Shown here one piece after another: positions 15,592 to 23,322 of a stretch of DNA of 32,584 bases. The DNA is taken from positions 1 to 32,584 of the forward strand of contig NZ_CAMZCS010000033.1 of the NCBI RefSeq assembly GCF_947305105.1, written 5' to 3'. A program made the translations under genes and the position numbers. The notes below the pieces were generated by a model. That model had not been told where the DNA came from. It did not search any database and saw only the letters and a list, made by a program, of their open reading frames with translations. Every line of letters begins with the position of its first letter. The stretch's first letter is position 1. The DNA is from an uncultured Fibrobacter sp. GTDB lineage: Bacteria > Fibrobacterota > Fibrobacteria > Fibrobacterales > Fibrobacteraceae.

Positions 15592-16410
15592 ATGCCGAAC
15601 ACGAACGCCCTACGAATAGAAGATTTGCACCTGAGTTACAAGGACCTTATCGGCGAACGCTTTTCTAAGCCCAAGACGCTGAGCTTTTTCGAGAAGCAGA
15701 TGCACACGCCCGAAAAGGAATTGCTTTCTGGTGCCAACATGACTTTGAAAAACGGCGAGACGCTCTGCATCGGCGGACCTTCGGGAACAGGAAAAACAGC
15801 CCTGCTGCGAGTTATTGCCGGGTTGAACCGCCCGCTGGCGGGAAAGTTTTATTACTTCGGGGAATACATCCCCCCCGAAAGGCATACCGCTTTGGAAATC
15901 GCCCGCCGCCAAGTCGGACTTGTGTTCCAGAACGGTGCATTGATTTCGAATCTGCGCATTAAGGACAACATTGCGCTCCCGCTGCACTACCACAAAAAAG
16001 GCACGCCAAAAGAAATCGAAGAAAAAGTCAACATGGCCATGGACTTGATGCGCGTTCGCAGCCAGGCAGACATGTTTCCGCACCAGTTGAGCGTGGGCAT
16101 GCAGAAGCGCGTGGCTATTGCCCGTTCCTGGGCGATGGACCCTAGACTGCTTTTGATGGACGAACCCACCGCAGGCCTTGACAACTACAACCGCCGCAAC
16201 CTGTTGCCGCTGATCGACAACATGCGCATCTTGTTCCGTACATCCATCATCATCATCACACACGATTTGCTGATGGCCAAGGAACTCGGCTGCAACATCT
16301 GCTTTGTCTACAAGAAACAGATTACGGAGCCCAGACCGTTCGATTACTGGCTCAACTCGGACACAGATATTTCCAGGGTGCTCTTCCGAGACCTTCACCG
16401 CAACGCATAA
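15592..16410 (+). CDS. mlaF: MlaF-type ABC transporter ATPase
   Basis: This is the 272-residue nucleotide-binding subunit expected to pair with the MlaE permease just upstream. Motifs are Walker A GPSGTGKT (62-69), Q-loop Gln113, signature LSVGM (166-170), Walker B LLLMDE (186-191) and switch His224. Residues about 17-44 form an insertion before the core that is longer than in typical MlaF. The ATG at 15592 was chosen because it follows AGAGGAAAC and matches the start of the ABC fold. The open frame extends far upstream through mlaE but is not coding there. pyrC begins 18 bases after the stop. Confidence 0.92.
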   Translation: MPNTNALRIEDLHLSYKDLIGERFSKPKTLSFFEKQMHTPEKELLSGANMTLKNGETLCIGGPSGTGKTALLRVIAGLNRPLAGKFYYFGEYIPPERHTALEIARRQVGLVFQNGALISNLRIKDNIALPLHYHKKGTPKEIEEKVNMAMDLMRVRSQADMFPHQLSVGMQKRVAIARSWAMDPRLLLMDEPTAGLDNYNRRNLLPLIDNMRILFRTSIIIITHDLLMAKELGCNICFVYKKQITEPRPFDYWLNSDTDISRVLFRDLHRNA

Positions 16411-16428
16411 ATATTTCAACGATACCCC

Positions 16429-17445
16429 ATGACCGATACATCCATGTTTCTCCCCTTACCTGACGATTTCCATGCTCACCTCCGCCAGGGCGACTTGATG
16501 CCCGGCTACGTACGCGACCTTGTAGCCCAATTCGGGCGCGCCATCATCATGCCGAACACGATTCCCGCCATGACGAGCGCAAAGGCGATTGCCGAATACA
16601 AGGCGCAGATTTTGGATGCCGCAAAAGACGTGCGCCCGGATTTTGAACCGCTCATGACGTTCAAACTGAATCCGAATTACACGGAGCAAGATTTGAAAGA
16701 CATGATGGCGGTAGGCGTTGTCGCAGGTAAATACTACCCAGCAGGCGTCACCACGAACAGCGCCGACGGCATCAGCGATTTCGAGGCGGTGTTCCCTGTG
16801 GTCGCGATGATGGAAAAACTTGGCCTTGTGCTTTGCGTACACGGCGAGGAGCCGGGCGAATTCTGCCTCGACCGCGAGCCCGCATTCATCAAGCGCGTAG
16901 AGACTCTTGCATCAAAGTTCCCGAAACTAAAAATCGTCTTTGAACATTTAAGTTCCGCAAAATCAGTCGAGGCGGTAAAGAGGCTGCCCGCAAACGTGGC
17001 GGCGACATTCACTGTACATCACCTGATGATGACGCTCGACGATGTAGTTGGCGACTCCCTCAGGCCGCATCACTTCTGCAAGCCTTTGCCGAAGCGGCCT
17101 GAAGACCGTGCCGCGATCCGCGAAGCGGCGTTCAGCGGGAACCCGAAATTCTTTCTCGGCACGGACTCCGCCCCGCACCAGCTGGGCAAAAAGGAATGCC
17201 CGTGCGGGGCGGCGGGCGTCTACAGCGCTCCCGTGGCTATTCCGCTGTTGGTACAGGAATTCGAAAAAGCCGGCCAACTCGACAAGCTTGCAAATTTCAT
17301 CGGTGGTTTCGGTGCAGACTTTTACGGAATCCCGCGCACGACAAAGCAAATCGAAGTCGTGAAGGAACCGTGGACCGTGCCCGCCGTGGTGAATGGCGTG
17401 GTGCCGCTTGCCGCCGGGCAGACTCTCGAGTGGAAACTCAAGTAA
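16429..17445 (+). CDS. pyrC: Dihydroorotase, class II (PyrC)
   Basis: PyrC cyclises carbamoyl-aspartate to dihydroorotate in pyrimidine synthesis. The 338-residue enzyme has the metal ligands His15 and His17 (FHAHLR), the lysine expected to be carbamylated, Lys101 (KYYPAG), His138 (CVHGEE), His173 (FEHLSS) and the catalytic Asp246 (GTDSAPH). Size and motifs match E. coli-type class II enzymes. There is no clear ribosome-binding site, but it starts 18 bases after mlaF and is probably the last gene of the run. A 116-base gap with an A-rich stretch follows before plsC. Confidence 0.95.
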   Translation: MTDTSMFLPLPDDFHAHLRQGDLMPGYVRDLVAQFGRAIIMPNTIPAMTSAKAIAEYKAQILDAAKDVRPDFEPLMTFKLNPNYTEQDLKDMMAVGVVAGKYYPAGVTTNSADGISDFEAVFPVVAMMEKLGLVLCVHGEEPGEFCLDREPAFIKRVETLASKFPKLKIVFEHLSSAKSVEAVKRLPANVAATFTVHHLMMTLDDVVGDSLRPHHFCKPLPKRPEDRAAIREAAFSGNPKFFLGTDSAPHQLGKKECPCGAAGVYSAPVAIPLLVQEFEKAGQLDKLANFIGGFGADFYGIPRTTKQIEVVKEPWTVPAVVNGVVPLAAGQTLEWKLK

Positions 17446-17561
17446 GCTTCCCTCAAAAAAAATAAACAGAGACTTTGCGCGCCAGGGCAATTTTTTTTCA
17501 AATTTACGTTCCCTGACCCGCAAAAAATATACATTAAGAGCAAAAAACAATAGGTCTTTTC

Positions 17562-18314
17562 ATGGCATTTTTTCGCGCTGTATTCTATTATATCCTAGTC
17601 TTCTCTGGAATGTGCATCTTGGGCCTTCCTTTCATGTTCTTCAAAGGCAAAATCCTGGGACGCTGGCAGGAAAGTACACAAATCTGTATTCCCTTCTTCA
17701 AGACCCTTTTCAAAATTTTCGGAGTCAAGCTCGAAGTCGTCGGCAAGGAGAACATTCCCGACCACAAGCAGTTCGTGATCGTCGCGAATCACCAGAGTTT
17801 CCTCGACATCAATGTCATCTGGCCATCCATCGCCATCACGGCATTCATCGCGAAGGCAGACCTTTGGAAAGTTCCTGTATTCAGCTGGGTACTCAATCAT
17901 ATCGGTTGCATTCCCGTACACAAGAACCCCCGCAAGAACCTCGGCATGGGCTCACTCGTCAAAGACCGCCTCGCACACGACTACACCATTTCGGTGTTCC
18001 CCGAAGGCCACCGCAGTAACGATGGGCGCATGCTCCCCTTCCAGAACGGGATTTTCCGCATGGCCAAGGAAAACGATTTGCCGTTGCTGCCGGTCACGCT
18101 TGTGGATACAGGCAAACGCCTCTCCAAGACAAAATGGGCGCAGGTTCCAGGTGTCGTTAAAATCGTCATCCATCCGCTACAGACGCCTGAAAGTTTCGCA
18201 GAAAAGTCCGTCATGCAACTGCGTGACGAAATCCACGACATGATTGAATCTGCACTGCCGTACAAGCAACAAGAAATTGCATCTGCCGCCGACAACGGCA
18301 CAAAGGAGGCCTAG
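17562..18314 (+). CDS. plsC: 1-acyl-sn-glycerol-3-phosphate acyltransferase
   Basis: PlsC adds the second acyl chain to make phosphatidic acid at the inner membrane. The 250-residue protein has an N-terminal membrane segment (about 5-27), the catalytic NHQSFLD (76-82), and the substrate-binding FPEGHRS (146-152) with the following LPLLPVTL. It is typical in length. A possible -10 TACATT (17530-17535) sits 26 bases upstream, with no strong -35. The ribosome-binding site is weak. It is followed 1 base later by rnr, whose AAGGAGG lies within the plsC end, so the two are probably cotranscribed with the RgpF-like gene. Confidence 0.92.
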   Translation: MAFFRAVFYYILVFSGMCILGLPFMFFKGKILGRWQESTQICIPFFKTLFKIFGVKLEVVGKENIPDHKQFVIVANHQSFLDINVIWPSIAITAFIAKADLWKVPVFSWVLNHIGCIPVHKNPRKNLGMGSLVKDRLAHDYTISVFPEGHRSNDGRMLPFQNGIFRMAKENDLPLLPVTLVDTGKRLSKTKWAQVPGVVKIVIHPLQTPESFAEKSVMQLRDEIHDMIESALPYKQQEIASAADNGTKEA

Positions 18315-18315
18315 A

Positions 18316-20661
18316 ATGGCTAAGAATTTACCGAGTGAAGAACAGATTATCGCTATCCTCCGTGACGAACCGATGGTCGGGAGCCGCCTGCGCAGCGCGC
18401 TCGGGCTGCCCAAGAAGCAGAAAATGGCATTCAAGCAGATGCTCGCCGACATGGTGGACCAGGGTCTTTTAAAACGTACGAGCCACAAGGAATACCAGCT
18501 CGGCGACGGGGAAAGCCTCGAAGAAAAGCGCGACAAGCGCATCAAGAAAATCGCGGAACAGCATCCCGAAGACAACCGCCGTCTGGGTGCCCGCAGCCGT
18601 CGCCAGAACGACAAGTCTACCGAGACCCGCGTCAAGCGCGGCATCCTCCACCAGACAGGCGAAGAAGAGTGGGAAGTCCACGAACTCGATACCGGCAAGG
18701 TGTACGAGATGTGCCACCGCAGGCAAGCCCCGGGCAAGGAAGGCGAGACCATCAGCTTCACGCTGTACCCACACCCGAAACTCAAGCACAGCTACCTCGC
18801 CAAGGTGGACCACAGCGCCGACGCTCTGAACATCTCTTGGGACGAAGTCAAGACGAAGTTCATGAACGATGCGAACCTCCCCAAGGATTTCCCGCCCGCC
18901 GTGAAGAAATACGTGGACAGCGTCAAGGAACCCTGCGGCAAAGATTTCAAGGGCCGCGTAGATTACAGGCAGACGACGATTCTCTGCATCGACCCCGAAG
19001 GCGCCATGGACCACGACGACGCCATCAGCGTAGAACGCACGCCTAAGGGCGGCTACAAGCTGGGCGTACATATCGCCGACGTGAGCTACTATGTGCCCGA
19101 AGGTAGCGAACTCGACGAAGAGGCTCTGGAAAGGAGCTACACGCAGTACCTGCCGTGGACCGCCGTGCCGATGCTCCCCGAAAAACTTTCGAGCAACGTG
19201 TGTAGCCTGCACCAGGGCGTAGACCGTTGCGCATTCACCTGCATGATGGAACTCGACAAGAACGCAAACGTACTCAGCTGGGATTTCCACCGCAGCATCG
19301 TGAAAATTACCAAGTCCATCACCTACGAACAGGCGATGGAAATGATGAAGGAAGGCGACGACGACATCAAGGCACTCGCCGAAGTGACCGCACTCCTCAA
19401 GAAGAACCGCACCAAGGACGGCCTCCTGGAATTCCAGAGCACCGAATTCGGCTGCAAGTTCAACGAGAAAGGCGAACCGGAAAAAATTTACCCGCGCCTC
19501 ACCGACGAAAGCAATTCGTGGGTGGAAGAGTGCATGCTCATCGCGAACAACTGCTGCGCCAAGGAACTCAAGAAGCGCAAGCTCCAGGGCATCTACCGTA
19601 TCCACGAAGCGCCCGACACAAAGGACATCATGGAACTGTACTACATGTATCCGGACCTGTTCAAGGATTCTCCGGTGATGTTGCGCGACTTGGGCAAACC
19701 CCGCAGCGGCGACACGAACCTGAACCCGACAGCCTTCAAGCTGTACGAGCACCTGGTGAAGCGCGCCGAGGGCGACGAGACGCTCACGAACCGCATTTTG
19801 CGCAGCATGCAGAAGGCGCACTACGACAGCAACAGCTTTGGCCACTTCGCGCTGAACTGGCAGGACTACGCGCACTTCACGAGCCCCATCCGCCGCTACG
19901 CCGACCTTTGGTGCCACCGCGAATTGGCGCGCAAGGGCAAGGAAATCAATGCCGAACGCAAGAACAGCGTGATTGAAGTTTGCGATTTGATTTCGGCGAA
20001 CGAAGTCAAGAACCAGAAAATCGAACGCATCGCCATCAAGGTGTGCAGCTGCTGGATTTTGAAGAGCCGTATCGGCGACGACTTCGAAGCGACCGTCACG
20101 GGTATTGAAGAATGGGGCATCTACGTTTCCATCGCCGACCCGATTGCCGAAGGGCTCGTGCGCTTCCGCGACATCGCGGGCGATGACTTCTACGTGTTCA
20201 ACCCAGACCAAGGTCTTGCCTTCGGCAAGAAGAGCGGGCGCACGTTCCGCCGCGGCGACAAGGTGCTTGTGCGCCTTCTGAGGGTGGACCCTCTGCGCGG
20301 TCAGGCGGACTTCAGCATCATCGAGAAACTCAGTTCCGAACCGAAAAAGCGCCGCCGTCAGGGAGACCGCAGCAACGAGGAACGCGCCGACCGCGCCGCC
20401 GCGGCGGAAGCCCTCGGCTACGTCAGCCAGCCCGACTTTGACGACGAACCGGAATACGCCTCCGCAGGGAGCCACAAGAACCGTGGTGGCCGCAAGGGCA
20501 ATTCACGCGGGGGCAAGTTCGATGCCGACGCCCCGAGTTTCGAGCGCACCGGACGTGGGCCACGTAACCGTGCCGAACGCCGTGCAGCCCTGCAGGGCGA
20601 CGATTTCCACGTAGCAAGCAAACCGCGCAAGACAAAGGGCGGACGCTTCCGCAAGAGGTAA
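18316..20661 (+). CDS. rnr: Ribonuclease R (RNB-family exoribonuclease)
   Basis: RNase R degrades structured RNA from the 3' end. The 781-residue protein has an N-terminal winged helix-like region (1-62), cold-shock-like domains, and an RNB core with the metal aspartates in IDPEGAMDHDD (Asp226, 232, 234, 235) and TSPIRRYADLWCHREL. An S1 domain follows (about 606-690; FEATVTGIEEWGIYVSI). The C-terminal tail of about 85 residues is rich in Arg, Lys and Gly, as in E. coli RNase R. The start at 18316 follows AAGGAGG with a 7-base gap; a longer in-frame start inside plsC is rejected. The RgpF-like gene begins 1 base after the stop. Confidence 0.95.
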   Translation: MAKNLPSEEQIIAILRDEPMVGSRLRSALGLPKKQKMAFKQMLADMVDQGLLKRTSHKEYQLGDGESLEEKRDKRIKKIAEQHPEDNRRLGARSRRQNDKSTETRVKRGILHQTGEEEWEVHELDTGKVYEMCHRRQAPGKEGETISFTLYPHPKLKHSYLAKVDHSADALNISWDEVKTKFMNDANLPKDFPPAVKKYVDSVKEPCGKDFKGRVDYRQTTILCIDPEGAMDHDDAISVERTPKGGYKLGVHIADVSYYVPEGSELDEEALERSYTQYLPWTAVPMLPEKLSSNVCSLHQGVDRCAFTCMMELDKNANVLSWDFHRSIVKITKSITYEQAMEMMKEGDDDIKALAEVTALLKKNRTKDGLLEFQSTEFGCKFNEKGEPEKIYPRLTDESNSWVEECMLIANNCCAKELKKRKLQGIYRIHEAPDTKDIMELYYMYPDLFKDSPVMLRDLGKPRSGDTNLNPTAFKLYEHLVKRAEGDETLTNRILRSMQKAHYDSNSFGHFALNWQDYAHFTSPIRRYADLWCHRELARKGKEINAERKNSVIEVCDLISANEVKNQKIERIAIKVCSCWILKSRIGDDFEATVTGIEEWGIYVSIADPIAEGLVRFRDIAGDDFYVFNPDQGLAFGKKSGRTFRRGDKVLVRLLRVDPLRGQADFSIIEKLSSEPKKRRRQGDRSNEERADRAAAAEALGYVSQPDFDDEPEYASAGSHKNRGGRKGNSRGGKFDADAPSFERTGRGPRNRAERRAALQGDDFHVASKPRKTKGGRFRKR

Positions 20662-20662
20662 T

Positions 20663-21604
20663 ATGCCGAGCTACAGGAAAGTCGCACTCTACGCCAGCTA
20701 CCAGACCGGAAAAGACCTTCCCGGCTATGTGCGTTTTGCACTTTCGCGCCTAGCCAAGACCGATTTCCATGTCGTTCTCCTGACAAACGAGCGCGAACTT
20801 TCCGCACAAACATACGAGTTCATCGCCGATAACGATATTGAACTCTTCTTGACGCAGAACCACGGTTTTGACTTTGGCATGTGGCACCGTTACCTCAAAC
20901 TCAAAGTCAACAGCCCCGCCGCGAACGGCACGCAAGATGCCATGGGGAACCTGGACCGCCTCCTGGTGCTGAACGACTCTATCGTCTATTTCCAGGACCA
21001 TTTCGAGAGGTTCTTCGCCGAAGCCGAAAAAAGCAGCGCCGACGTGGTCTCGCTCACGAGCAGCAACGAGATTTTCCCTCACCTCCAGTCATTCTTCTTG
21101 TACATGAAGCAACCCGCCCTCGGTGCATTCTTCATGCACATCTTCGAAACTCCCGAACAGGACAGTTTCGAAGCGACCGTCCGCAACATGGAAGTCGGCC
21201 TGAGCGGAAAATTCGTGGAAGCGGAAGTCCGCATGGAGGCTCTCTACCCCACGACCGGCAGCCCCCTATTTTCCTACAAAGACCTAATTGAACAGGATGC
21301 AGGCTTTGTCAAACGCAAACTCCTGCAACGCCGTTTCAAATTCAAGGAGAAGGTCCACTTCATCCGCAACGGAGCTTACGACGCACTCAACGCCGATTAC
21401 CGTAAAATGGCGAAAGACGCCGGACTGGACGCCAACTTCAAGGAAGAATGGTTGCCGCGCCCCATCGGGGGCAAGGCACTGCAAACAGCGAACCAACTGT
21501 GGGAAAAGGCCTTCGAAAAAATCGGCTGGCCCGTGCTGCGCACCCTTATCAAGGCCAAGTACAAAATACTGCGCAAGCCTCTCAAGGGCGATGAGTACAA
21601 GTAG
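20663..21604 (+). CDS. RgpF-like (rhamnan synthesis protein F family) glycan protein
   Basis: The 313-residue soluble protein resembles the rhamnan-synthesis F family (PF05045) involved in building cell-wall or O-antigen polysaccharide. Family landmarks are NHGFDFGMWHRYL, LLVLNDSIVYF, DVVSLTSSNE and HLQSFFLYMKQPAL. The acidic and Asn residues of LNDS are placed as in glycosyltransferase-like folds, but catalysis in this family is not well established. It begins 1 base after rnr, so it is likely cotranscribed with plsC and rnr. No other polysaccharide gene lies nearby, which is odd for the family. Confidence 0.78.
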   Translation: MPSYRKVALYASYQTGKDLPGYVRFALSRLAKTDFHVVLLTNERELSAQTYEFIADNDIELFLTQNHGFDFGMWHRYLKLKVNSPAANGTQDAMGNLDRLLVLNDSIVYFQDHFERFFAEAEKSSADVVSLTSSNEIFPHLQSFFLYMKQPALGAFFMHIFETPEQDSFEATVRNMEVGLSGKFVEAEVRMEALYPTTGSPLFSYKDLIEQDAGFVKRKLLQRRFKFKEKVHFIRNGAYDALNADYRKMAKDAGLDANFKEEWLPRPIGGKALQTANQLWEKAFEKIGWPVLRTLIKAKYKILRKPLKGDEYK

Positions 21605-21616
21605 CGCTGCTACTTG
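21598..21616. terminator. Hairpin spanning two convergent stop codons
   Basis: CAAGTAGC (21598-21605), loop GCT, GCTACTTG (21609-21616) form a perfect 8-bp stem that includes the stop codons of both the RgpF-like gene and the convergent lipoprotein gene. A weak T-run follows on the plus side only. It may act as a shared terminator; confidence is limited because no strong U-tract is present. Confidence 0.4.
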
Positions 21617-22524
21617 GCTTTAAAGAAAGTGGTTACCTGGATGGAATCCTTTTCCCCCACCCCGTTTTCGTAATGCATGAATCCCAGTGTCCAGGTAACC
21701 GTAGAATCTGACTTCATATTGATATTTTCAAACACATATTCTCTAGCGCTGACACGGCGTTTCGCAGGCCATGTGCGGTTGACGTCTACAAGTTCCGCAA
21801 AATCATAAGCGTTTTTCACACGCATGACAACTACCGGGAACCCCGTAAAAGACAATTGTGAATTGACAACAATGCGATTGTTCCCACCCAGCTGGGGGTC
21901 GCGCACATCCAAGGTGTCGAAGAAATCGCGCATCGCGGTAGAATCGAACGGATGCTCCCCCAAATCATAAACATATTCCGGCGGGATATAATCGGTCAGG
22001 CGATTCTTGCCATAGTTGATAAAGGTCGTATCGTATTTCTTCGTGAACGTATTCCGGAACAAAGTATCCTTATGGATAGTATCCGTCAAGACAACGACCG
22101 GAACCGAATCAGGATAGATTTCCATCTTTTTATATTCAAGGTCCGGATTGATCATCGGCTGCATGGCATATTTACACGAAAACGACTCTTCTTCCATATC
22201 GCACGTCAATCGAGTCGATTCACGCAACACCGTATCCAGATGGTTCGCCGAATCTCTATATATAAATGACGTATAGGACGATTCTATTTCTACTTCCTTA
22301 TCAACCGTGTCTTTATAGACAACAATGGTATCATGGACATAAATCGTATCGGCAGCATTTTTTTTCGCAAACGAATTCTGGGGCGCAGAATCCGCATAAG
22401 GCCCATCGGCAGGGCCGAGGACTAGTTCTTCATTTGAAGTGCAGGCCACAAGGAGCGCTACCGCAAACGCCAAAAGGAACAGAATCCACACAAATTGCAA
22501 AATATGTAAGAATGTCCAACGCAT
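21610..22524 (-). CDS. Putative lipoprotein of unknown function
   Basis: I do not recognise this 304-residue protein. Its N-terminus is a long hydrophobic signal with a lipobox-like LLVAC (Cys28); a transmembrane anchor is the alternative. The mature part has a Ser/Pro/Asp-rich start, then many short threonine- and aspartate-rich strands (DTIYVHDTIVVYKDT; LTDTIHKDTLF; TTFINYG) suggesting an extended or beta-rich exported domain, and two cysteines about ten residues apart (LTCDMEEESFSC). The gene is more AT-rich than the core genes beside it. It may form a unit with the next small lipoprotein, but 200 bases separate them. Confidence 0.7.
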   Translation of the reverse strand: MRWTFLHILQFVWILFLLAFAVALLVACTSNEELVLGPADGPYADSAPQNSFAKKNAADTIYVHDTIVVYKDTVDKEVEIESSYTSFIYRDSANHLDTVLRESTRLTCDMEEESFSCKYAMQPMINPDLEYKKMEIYPDSVPVVVLTDTIHKDTLFRNTFTKKYDTTFINYGKNRLTDYIPPEYVYDLGEHPFDSTAMRDFFDTLDVRDPQLGGNNRIVVNSQLSFTGFPVVVMRVKNAYDFAELVDVNRTWPAKRRVSAREYVFENINMKSDSTVTWTLGFMHYENGVGEKDSIQVTTFFKAK

Positions 22525-22724
22525 ACAAAACCGTCATCCCCGCAATAAAAATAACACTTTTCAAAAAAAAGGAAATTTTTTTATACAATCCGCACAAAAG
22601 CGTATTTGACGTCACAACATTTTGTCTTAAAACGTCCCGTCAAAGCAGGAACAACATATTTTTTTCGTAATTTATCCGTACCGGGGAAATCTTTAGTTTT
22701 TTCACCAGCCCGTAATGCCGATAA

Positions 22725-23255
22725 TCATAGTTTATCCGCACAATTGGAATCACGAGGCGTTGAAATTTCCACGGCAAATCTTCCTTCGTTTCCGCAGCTA
22801 TTGTTTTTTACCGGAATTCGTCCTCCACCTCTTATATGATCAATCCAGTATATACGTCTATTTTTTTGATGAAAAGACCACTCATATTCAATAAACGGAT
22901 ATTTTTCATTATCACAAAATACATCCATGTCCAATCTGCATTTTATCTCATCCTTCCCATGCCATATAGGATTTTCAGTTTTTACCTCGTACGTAAAAAG
23001 CCCCAATCCATCCTCGTTGCGATACTCATGATTCTTAAAGCCATGAACAGAATCAGGGTACCCAAGCAGAACGCCATCCCTGTTGGAGATGAGAACTGAA
23101 TCATCGCATGTAATCGTTGCCCAGGCAGAATCTACACCATTAGGGTTGGACACATACACCTCGTTTATGCAAGGAGAAAAAGAACCACTAGGATCTTGGT
23201 CCAAAAGGCACCCTGACAGCAAAAGCATCAATAAGAAAAAAAATATTCCCTTCAT
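22725..23255 (-). CDS. Small cysteine-rich lipoprotein of unknown function
   Basis: I do not recognise this protein. From the ATG at 23255 it is 176 residues with a textbook lipobox (LLLSGC, Cys16). Six further cysteines (SPCINE, ITCDDS, IKCRLD, VFCDNE, NSCGNE, SNCADK) could form disulfides outside the cytoplasm. An in-frame start at 23303 was rejected because it adds a charged tail before the signal peptide. A TATATT box only 6 bases before the ATG and the absence of a Shine-Dalgarno suggest leaderless translation. It lies directly downstream of the yidC terminator. Confidence 0.72.
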   Translation of the reverse strand: MKGIFFFLLMLLLSGCLLDQDPSGSFSPCINEVYVSNPNGVDSAWATITCDDSVLISNRDGVLLGYPDSVHGFKNHEYRNEDGLGLFTYEVKTENPIWHGKDEIKCRLDMDVFCDNEKYPFIEYEWSFHQKNRRIYWIDHIRGGGRIPVKNNSCGNEGRFAVEISTPRDSNCADKL

Positions 23256-23261
23256 GTTATA

Positions 23262-23267
23262 AATATA
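23262..23267 (-). promoter_or_regulatory. -10 box implying leaderless mRNA of the small lipoprotein
   Basis: TATATT on the minus strand ends 6 bases before the ATG at 23255, the same distance as at the lipoprotein at 8804. The -35 region would fall inside the yidC terminator stem and has no good match. Confidence 0.45.
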
Positions 23268-23270
23268 TAC

Positions 23271-23294
23271 AAAAGATCCCCGGCGTTGCCGGGG
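23271..23294 (-). terminator. Terminator of the rpmH-rnpA-yidD-yidC operon
   Basis: CCCCGGC (23278-23284), loop GTT, GCCGGGG (23288-23294) form a 7-bp GC-rich stem, extendable by one A-T pair. On the minus strand it is followed by ATCTTTTG. It lies about 30 bases past the yidC stop. The U-run is short but the stem is strong. Confidence 0.7.
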
Positions 23295-23322
23295 ACCTTG
23301 CACAATACTTTCTTTTTCGCCT

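Noticed and set aside
18469-20475. Very long minus-strand open frame (668 codons) opposite rnr
   Set aside because: It is a mirror of the strongly recognised rnr frame; its translation shows no family motifs and has the Val/Ala/Phe/His-rich look of antisense reading.
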